From the NCBI RefSeq assembly GCF_029023865.1, contig NZ_CP118969.1:1984001-2048000 (forward strand): 64,000 bases of DNA, read 5' to 3'. Source of the DNA: Lactococcus lactis (GTDB lineage: Bacteria; Bacillota; Bacilli; Lactobacillales; Streptococcaceae). Each line of letters begins with the position of its first letter. Within the stretch, counting starts at the first letter, position 1. The translations under genes were made by a program, and so were the position numbers. The notes below the pieces were generated by a model. The model had not been told where the DNA came from and did not search any database. It saw nothing but the letters and a program-made list of their open reading frames with translations. This document shows, piece after piece, positions 58,703 through 64,000 of this stretch.

Positions 58703-58953
58703 GGTTTAGTTTCCTTTATTTGTAATTTCATAATAGCCAGCTCTTTACCTAAAAAGGGGACTGGTTGCGTGCATAAGTTGCTTTTCACTCCGCTGGGTAA
58801 GATAATACCTGTACTTGCTTCGAACTGCTGTATTAAGTCATATTTAACCGCTCGTGCGTTGTCAATTATCTTAAACGGGTGTTTGCCTATCGGTCTAAAA
58901 CTATTCCGTCCGTGCCGTTTTATAGCCGTGTAGCCTTGGTAGTGTTCTATCAT
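58699..58953 (-). CDS. Small satellite protein
   Basis: 84 residues (MIEHYQGYTAIKRHGRNSFR ...), basic, unknown; ATGA overlap with the upstream gene. Confidence 0.6.
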   Translation of the reverse strand: MIEHYQGYTAIKRHGRNSFRPIGKHPFKIIDNARAVKYDLIQQFEASTGIILPSGVKSNLCTQPVPFLGKELAIMKLQIKETKP

Positions 58954-59189
58954 TTATCCACCTCATCAAAGAGACTGATTTCTCCGCCCTCTTTTTCGCC
59001 CTCAAATCGGACACCTTGCTTATATTTGCGAACTTTAAAAGAATAATCAACGGTGCCTGTATTCGCGTTTAATGGGTCTACCTTTTCAATCTGCTTGTCT
59101 ATAAGTTCTGCATGATAGGTTTTTAAACTTCGCACGCCTAAGCTATCAATACCAGCCACATAGGGACAAGCTCTAATAATATTTGTCAT
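58950..59189 (-). CDS. Small satellite protein
   Basis: 79 residues (MTNIIRACPYVAGID ...), unknown. Start has GAAAAATG context with weak SD. Confidence 0.55.
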   Translation of the reverse strand: MTNIIRACPYVAGIDSLGVRSLKTYHAELIDKQIEKVDPLNANTGTVDYSFKVRKYKQGVRFEGEKEGGEISLFDEVDK

Positions 59190-59220
59190 TTTCTCAATCC
59201 TTTTTGCCTGTCTTGCCCCC

Positions 59221-59646
59221 TTACTTATCCCAAGAAGTCCAGTTTTTCTTTTCTTCTGACATTCCTGCTTCGTACATTCTACGAGTGACTAAAGCATTAA
59301 ATTCACGGCATTGTCTTGCAACGCTTCCGCCTGATATATCTTTAATAGCCTGATTTTTTACGGTGTCATAGAGTTGCCAATAATTTTCAAATTCTTCGGT
59401 TTCTTTTTCAAGCCATTTTGTAGGTTTGTGAGCTTTTTTACCACGATTAAATCCTACGCTGTAAGCGGTCATTAACGCTTTGTAGATGTCGTTTTTTTCT
59501 AATTTCAAACCGTCTCGTTCTTCAAGCCAGTTAAGAGAGAAAAACAAATTCTCAAACAATGGATTAAATTCTGTATAATCGCATTGCTTTGCGACTGCCT
59601 GCTCGATTTCTGTACGTACATTCAATTTTTCGTCTATTGTTGCCAT
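59221..59646 (-). CDS. Satellite early protein
   Basis: 141 residues, helical, many Trp and Lys, no recognised domain (GFNRGKKAHKPTKWLEKET). Part of the early operon. Confidence 0.6.
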   Translation of the reverse strand: MATIDEKLNVRTEIEQAVAKQCDYTEFNPLFENLFFSLNWLEERDGLKLEKNDIYKALMTAYSVGFNRGKKAHKPTKWLEKETEEFENYWQLYDTVKNQAIKDISGGSVARQCREFNALVTRRMYEAGMSEEKKNWTSWDK

Positions 59647-59650
59647 TTTC

Positions 59651-59863
59651 TTACCCCTTAACCATTTCTACTTGAATATCATTTTCTAAAGTTGTGAAAG
59701 TCACAACTGATTGACCGTCAAACAACCGGTATACGTAATCATTAAGTTGGATAAAGTGGCGTGCTTTGGCTTTTAATAAGTCCATAAGTTCAAAAGCGAT
59801 TGGATCGTCAAGGATATAAGTTTCTTTGTTTGCTGTATTATTCATTTTGTTTTTATTCTCCAA
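59651..59863 (-). CDS. Satellite early protein
   Basis: 70 residues, acidic; unknown. A promoter-like TTGTAG, 18, TATAAC lies in front of it. Confidence 0.55.
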   Translation of the reverse strand: MENKNKMNNTANKETYILDDPIAFELMDLLKAKARHFIQLNDYVYRLFDGQSVVTFTTLENDIQVEMVKG

Positions 59864-59925
59864 TTTGTTATAATTAGAGTAAGAAAAGCTCTACAAGGCT
59901 TGCCTTACTTATAGTTTAAAGTCGT

Positions 59926-59994
59926 TTATCTGGGGAGATGTTCGGCTTTTTTTGTTGTTATTATGGATTTAATAGTTACTGTATCAAGAGGCAT
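59926..59994 (-). CDS. Possible 22-residue peptide
   Basis: MPLDTVTIKSIITTKKAEHL plus two residues, with AGGAAG six bases before ATG. It is short, and only the SD argues for it. Confidence 0.3.
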   Translation of the reverse strand: MPLDTVTIKSIITTKKAEHLPR

Positions 59995-60002
59995 ATTTCT
60001 TC

Positions 60003-60264
60003 CTACTTTTTATAACTTTTATAGCGAGTTGCTTCTTTCCACTCTACAAAATCTTTAAATACTTCTTTATTAATAAAGACAAGACCATGCGTTGGATTGA
60101 GTACGCCTTTTTTAAATTCAGGTTGATCTCTCATTTCTGTGAGCCAAGCTGTTAATGTGCCTTTAGTTAAGCCTTCCCACTTCTGCATAAGATGCTTTTT
60201 TGTCACACCATTCTGCGTCTTCTTCTTTATCTACAGGTAGGTATGTTATTTTTGCGTATGGCAT
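60003..60264 (-). pseudogene. Xis-like / MerR-like DNA-binding protein, frameshifted
   Basis: The good SD (AAAGGAA) belongs to ATG 60264, which reads MPYAKITYLPVDKEEDAEWCDKK and then stops at 60163 in its own frame. The rest (HLMQKWEGLTKGTLTAWLTE ... EWKEATRYKSYKK) is in the next frame, open only from a GTG at 60206 without SD. Removing one A from an A6 run near 60200 joins them into an 86-residue protein with the excisionase-like helix-turn-helix and wing. Confidence 0.6.
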
Positions 60265-60279
60265 GCTTTATTCCTTTCT

Positions 60280-60486
60280 TTACTTAAATTTAATTGGATA
60301 AATTTCCATTAATTTTGCAAGCATTTCAATAGCCTTAGGACCACCATCAGTTTTATTGAGTGCATTTCTCAATTGTTGTTCGCTGATTCCATCAAGTGCA
60401 AACGCTAATGTTTTAATTGAAATACCAGATTCTTTACGGTATTTATTCACTGCTGTTCGCATTTTTTCTAATGCAATTTCCGTCAT
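60280..60486 (-). CDS. Cro-like / early HTH protein
   Basis: 68 residues; SGISIKTLAFALDGISEQQLRNAL is a helix-turn-helix. First gene of the minus-strand early operon, divergent from the repressor, SD AGAGGAG. Likely an early-promoter regulator. Confidence 0.7.
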   Translation of the reverse strand: MTEIALEKMRTAVNKYRKESGISIKTLAFALDGISEQQLRNALNKTDGGPKAIEMLAKLMEIYPIKFK

Positions 60487-60720
60487 TTTTTACTCCTCTC
60501 AAAGTATTAGTAAAGTATTTTTATTATTTTTCGTAGTTAACTCTTGACTTTTTTTATTCAATGTCATAAAATAAGAGCATAGTTAAAGAGCCTATAAAAC
60601 ACTTTATAAAACTAGCTTGGCGGCGTTGTTCATTAGTATTTATTTAGGTTTTCTTTATCTTTCATTTATAAAAATAACTATTTATCTTTACAAAAACTAT
60701 TTTATACAAATTCATAAACA

Positions 60721-60749
60721 TTGTCAAGTGTTTTATTCAAAATTATAAA
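60721..60749 (+). promoter_or_regulatory. Promoter of the repressor operon
   Basis: TTGTCA, 17 bases, TATAAA. The divergent region 60487-60781 (295 bases) also holds TTGAAT, 16, TAACTA for the minus operon and several TTTATAAA-type direct and inverted repeats that may be operators. Confidence 0.55.
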
Positions 60750-60781
60750 ATATTTTTTTGTGATACCTTGAAAGGCTTGAT

Positions 60782-61117
60782 ATGACTACGTTTGAAAGAA
60801 TAAAAAATTTAGCTGATAACCAAAAGATTAGCTTACAAAAAGTTGCAATAGATATCGGTCTCAGCGAAAATGCTATTTACGGTTGGAAAACTCGTAAACC
60901 AAAAGGTGAGGATTTAGCTAAAATAGCGGATTACTTCCATGTTTCTGTAGATTATTTGCTAGGTAGAGAAGAAATTGACGGGCCTCAGTTTTCTCCTGAA
61001 CTTCTTGAAGCAATTGATAATGCAGAAGGTTATTCAGGTCAACCAATGGATGATCATGATAAGGAAATAATAAAAGGCCTTCTAGCTGGTTATTTTGCAG
61101 GTAAGAACAAAAAATAA
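60782..61117 (+). CDS. CI-like repressor, HTH_3 family
   Basis: 111 residues. N-terminal HTH (KISLQKVAIDIGLSENAIYGW) and short C-terminal part without the LexA-type protease. It overlies the ImmA gene by a 9-base gap. In such systems an ImmA peptidase cuts the repressor after damage; in satellites helper proteins may also relieve it. Confidence 0.85.
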   Translation: MTTFERIKNLADNQKISLQKVAIDIGLSENAIYGWKTRKPKGEDLAKIADYFHVSVDYLLGREEIDGPQFSPELLEAIDNAEGYSGQPMDDHDKEIIKGLLAGYFAGKNKK

Positions 61118-61126
61118 GGAGTTTAT

Positions 61127-61561
61127 ATGGACTATCACGATATTTTGCGTGAAACAGGAATAGTCTTAATATGGGCTCCTGAGTTGCACGATAAGGGTTT
61201 TTATGTTCCTTATGCCGAAGAGTGTCAATCGGAAAACGGAATTGTATTTGTTAGACTAGGTCTAAGTGAAGATGAAACTGAATGCGTAATATTACACGAA
61301 TGCGGACATAAAATTAAAGGACGTACACTTTCTAAACTAAGTCCAAGTCAATTGCATATCATTAATGAAGCTAAGGCAAATAGATTCATGATACATTGTA
61401 AGGCTGTCGATTATTTAGAAGAAATCGACTATAACGCTTGCTACTATACTCCAGAACGATTTTTAACTAGATTTAAACTATCTGTAAAAGAATTTTATGA
61501 TATGGCCTCTCAGGAGATGGAACAAATCGCTGCTGAGAATCAATCACAATTAATTTTATAG
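61127..61561 (+). CDS. ImmA/IrrE metallopeptidase
   Basis: 144 residues with zinc motif HECGH (ILHECGHKIKG, about 52-56) and a downstream NEAKANRF helix with the third ligand Glu. Anti-repressor partner of the preceding gene. Confidence 0.87.
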   Translation: MDYHDILRETGIVLIWAPELHDKGFYVPYAEECQSENGIVFVRLGLSEDETECVILHECGHKIKGRTLSKLSPSQLHIINEAKANRFMIHCKAVDYLEEIDYNACYYTPERFLTRFKLSVKEFYDMASQEMEQIAAENQSQLIL

Positions 61562-61641
61562 GACTTATGAGCAATGCCCAGAAACTCAATAAAAGCTAGG
61601 TAAATAATGTGCACCATCACTAAACTGGTAGGAGAAGTCTC

Positions 61642-62697
61642 ATGGAAATAAACAAATTAAAAGATGCACTTAAGTCTCTTGGCACAAGAATTGAGACGCT
61701 TGCACCAAACATTACCAATGAGGAGCAAACAAAAAATGCCTTTATAATGCCTTTCTTTCAAACATTGGGATATGATGTATTTAACCCTCTTGAATTTGTC
61801 CCTGAGTTCACCGCAGATGTTGGTATTAAAAAAGGTGAAAAAGTAGATTACGCTATGGTAATTGATGGTGCACCACAAATTTTAATTGAATGTAAGTCTA
61901 TTAATGAAAATTTAACAAATCATGATTCACAATTATTCCGATACTTTGGCACTACAAGCTCTAAATTTGGACTTTTAACAAATGGTAGAGAATATCGCTT
62001 TTATACAGATCTTGACGAACAAAACAAAATGGATTCTACTCCTTTTTTGACCATCGACCTCACAAATATTAAAGACAATCAATTTTTAGAATTAGCAAAA
62101 TTTCATAAAGAAAATTTTGATGTAGATAAAATTACTTCTTCTGCTGCCGAGCTAAAGTATCTTAATAACTTGAAAAATTTCTTATCTGATAACTTAAACG
62201 ACCCAACTGAAGGGTTTGTAGCTTATTTGGTATCACAAATATACGACGGAATAAAAACCAAGAGTACTCTTGAAAAATTTTCTCCAATCATTAAAAAAGG
62301 CTTCAACCAATTTATTACTGAAAGGGTAAATGAAAAACTTTCGGCAGCTTTGAATACAAGTGTAGAAACAAAGACAATTGATGAATCTGAAGAATTATCA
62401 GAAAATACTCCTAACGATGGAATCATTACGACTCCTGAAGAACTTGAAGCTTTCACCGTATTTAAAGTTGCTTCCAAAGACTTCATAGATCCTTCACGTT
62501 TATACTATCGTGATACAAAGAGTTATTTTGGAATTTTAATTGATGATAATAATAGAAAATGGGTTTTTAGATTTTATCAAAAAGCGACAAAAAACCTAAT
62601 AGAAATTCGTGATGCTGGTACATTTGAGATAGATACCACCATTGATATCGCTTTATATCAAAACGAAATTAAACAAGCTATAGAAAATCATAAATAA
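61642..62697 (+). CDS. PD-(D/E)xK nuclease-domain protein (HsdR N-terminal type)
   Basis: 351 residues. N-terminal half is the HSDR_N fold: Asp69, then Glu83-x-Lys85 in VDYAMVIDGAPQILIECKS, and FRYFGTTSSKFGLLTNGREY. C-terminal half (about 250-351) is a separate domain with no helicase motifs. It lies in the lysogeny module, where phage-resistance genes are common. Probably a stand-alone restriction-like defence protein; function not shown. Confidence 0.78.
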   Translation: MEINKLKDALKSLGTRIETLAPNITNEEQTKNAFIMPFFQTLGYDVFNPLEFVPEFTADVGIKKGEKVDYAMVIDGAPQILIECKSINENLTNHDSQLFRYFGTTSSKFGLLTNGREYRFYTDLDEQNKMDSTPFLTIDLTNIKDNQFLELAKFHKENFDVDKITSSAAELKYLNNLKNFLSDNLNDPTEGFVAYLVSQIYDGIKTKSTLEKFSPIIKKGFNQFITERVNEKLSAALNTSVETKTIDESEELSENTPNDGIITTPEELEAFTVFKVASKDFIDPSRLYYRDTKSYFGILIDDNNRKWVFRFYQKATKNLIEIRDAGTFEIDTTIDIALYQNEIKQAIENHK

Positions 62698-62790
62698 AAT
62701 AAGTTTTTAAAATTTTTGATGCTTAATGCAAATATAAAAACGAGCAATATCTTGATTCTCATAAAAAGCTAGATTAGGAACATAAACATT

Positions 62791-63696
62791 ATGAAAAAAA
62801 TAGCACTTATTGGAGTAACTATGCTTACTGCTATTTCATTAGCTGCATGTTCTCTGAGTAGTAATTCGGGGTCAAAGAATAGCGAAAAAAGCACAACCGA
62901 ATCAAGTAATAAACCTACGCTTGAAATTCCTGGGTCTGTTGTCGCAGATAATTCAAAAACTGCTGAAATTACTGGTAAAACAACACCAAATACCAAAGTA
63001 AAAATTGGATATGGTATTATAGGTGATAAAGTGACCTCTGATAAAGATGGTAATTTTACTTTAAAATATGAACTAGACGAAGTAAATGATCAAGATATAG
63101 TTGAAATAACTGCAAAAAATGGTGGTGGTAAAACCACTAAAGAAATTACTATCAAACAGAATCCTGAAGTAATTAAGAAAAAAGAAGCCGATGCCAAAGC
63201 AAAGGCTGACGCAGAAGCTAAGGCTAAAGCTGATGAAGAAGCTAAAGCTAAAGCCGAAGCTGATGCTAAGGCAAAAGAAAAGGCGACAGCTGATTCTAAA
63301 GCAAAAGAGGATGCCGCAGCAAGAGAAAAAGCCACGGCTGACTCTAAAGCAAAAGAGGATGCAGCAAGAAAAGCGGCTGATGAAGCCGCAGCCCGAGAAG
63401 CCGCACTTCCTAGGGAATATAAGGATGCACTTAGCAAAGGAGAGGACTATCTAAGCTATACCGCATTTTCAAAATTGGGTCTTAAAGAACAACTATTATA
63501 CGAAGGGTACCCTGATACCGCTGCTCAATACGCAATTGATAATATAAAGACTGATTGGAATATTCAGGCATTAAAAAAAGCCCAAGATTATTTGAGCTAT
63601 GATTCTTTTTCCGATGCTGGTCTAAGGGAACAATTAATTTATGAACAATTCACCTCAACTGAAGCTGACTATGCAATAGCAAACATTAATAAATAA
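62791..63696 (+). CDS. Ltp-like superinfection-exclusion lipoprotein
   Basis: 301 residues. Lipoprotein signal with LAAC (Cys20), an Ig-like beta domain at about 45-125, a long Ala/Lys/Asp/Glu repeat stalk at about 130-205 built of KAKADAEA-like units, and two C-terminal Ltp HTH-like repeats (ALSKGEDYLSYTAFSKLGLK and ALKKAQDYLSYDSFSDAGLR). Streptococcal phage Ltp uses this domain to block DNA injection by related phages. Expressed from the prophage state by position. Confidence 0.82.
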   Translation: MKKIALIGVTMLTAISLAACSLSSNSGSKNSEKSTTESSNKPTLEIPGSVVADNSKTAEITGKTTPNTKVKIGYGIIGDKVTSDKDGNFTLKYELDEVNDQDIVEITAKNGGGKTTKEITIKQNPEVIKKKEADAKAKADAEAKAKADEEAKAKAEADAKAKEKATADSKAKEDAAAREKATADSKAKEDAARKAADEAAAREAALPREYKDALSKGEDYLSYTAFSKLGLKEQLLYEGYPDTAAQYAIDNIKTDWNIQALKKAQDYLSYDSFSDAGLREQLIYEQFTSTEADYAIANINK

Positions 63697-63756
63697 CATA
63701 GATAAAAATCCACCCTTTCTTTGGACGGAGCGGGCGGATTTAAACTATAAAGTAGT

Positions 63757-63784
63757 ACAAAAGCTTTTAAGAAGCTTTTTTACT
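63757..63784 (+). terminator. Terminator after the Ltp-like gene
   Basis: AAAAGCTT TTAAG AAGCTTTT TT hairpin. A second weaker hairpin (AAATCCACCC/GGGCGGATTT) precedes it. Confidence 0.7.
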
Positions 63785-63819
63785 ATACCATTTTATCAGA
63801 AATGAGGTATAAAAATCAA

Positions 63820-64000
63820 ATGTGGATAGAAGATTTAGCGAATGGTAAGTACAAATATTTTGAAAGATATAGAGACCCATTGACAGAAAAATTAAAAAAG
63901 GTTTCTGTTACCCTTGATAAAAAAACTCCACGAGCACAGAAAGTTGCACAGGCAGAACTCCTTGAAAAAATAGAATCTAAAATTAATAACAGTTCTACTT
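63820..64000 (+). CDS. int: Tyrosine integrase, N-terminal part (runs off the window)
   Basis: The 60 visible codons (MWIEDLANGKYKYFERYRDP ...) form the arm-binding AP2-like domain at the start of phage integrases. ATG at 63820 has GAGG 12 bases upstream; an in-frame ATG at 63802 has no SD. The gene points right, so one att site should lie just beyond the window. Confidence 0.85.
   Translation, partial: MWIEDLANGKYKYFERYRDPLTEKLKKVSVTLDKKTPRAQKVAQAELLEKIESKINNSST

Overview
The window is low-GC Gram-positive chromosome and reads as Lactococcus lactis or a very close relative. The supports are the GAPDH, ClpE, trigger factor, AcmD-type glucosaminidase and recU-pbp1A genes, the order 16S-tRNA-Ala-23S-5S followed by a long tRNA block, a dnaG-rpoD pair without rpsU, and a 16S 3' end matching the AGAAAGGAGGU type Shine-Dalgarno (SD) sequences used throughout. 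All identifications come from reading the sequence; no search was run.

Layout. 1-22 kb is host core: a cut HAD phosphatase, YidC2 lipoprotein insertase, a secreted small protein with an ABC exporter, divergent fabI/fabZ, an amino-acid binding protein with an M20 peptidase, uvrB with a Nudix hydrolase, def, gap with an Rrf2 regulator, a CtsR-controlled clpE operon, a frameshifted uhpT with an RpiR regulator, and dnaG-rpoD. 22-28.5 kb is one complete rrn operon on the minus strand with tRNA-Ala in the spacer and 14 tRNAs after 5S. 28.7-48.1 kb is host again: tig, murA-epuA, IMPase, Spx, recU-pbp1A, acmD, cysK, an OppA-like lipoprotein, an NlpC/P60 hydrolase, a NifS desulfurase, a LytTR/DUF3021 regulatory pair with its ABC transporter, adaB-adaA and a GNAT enzyme. 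48.3-50.1 kb is unusual: a lone tRNA(CAT), a cold-shock gene, and a tandem array of tiny minus-strand transcription units at roughly 100-105 bp spacing, each with promoter, 5' hairpin and terminator, several with CCUCC loops. It ends at a truncated tRNA-like RNA. About 50-64 kb (running off the right edge) looks like a small satellite prophage of the PICI type: integrase, a superinfection-exclusion-like lipoprotein, a PD-(D/E)xK nuclease, an ImmA peptidase and a repressor on the plus strand; divergent early genes, a VapE-type helicase, an iteron origin candidate and a sigma-like late regulator on the minus strand; no capsid, tail, large terminase or lysis genes. Its left end carries a self-contained two-gene cassette that looks like the Kiwa defence system (KwaA/KwaB).

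Themes. In host DNA the decamer TTACTGACAG / CTGTCAGTAA recurs dozens of times, usually as inverted pairs forming terminators and sometimes inside genes; it is rare in the satellite. SigA carries an N-terminal extension resembling the IF2 N-terminal domain. Two genes (uhpT and a xis-like gene) are split by single-base shifts. The strongest candidates for undescribed biology are the small-RNA array, the SigA extension and the recurrent decamer; the Kiwa-like cassette and the satellite backbone are the clearest recognisable accessory systems.
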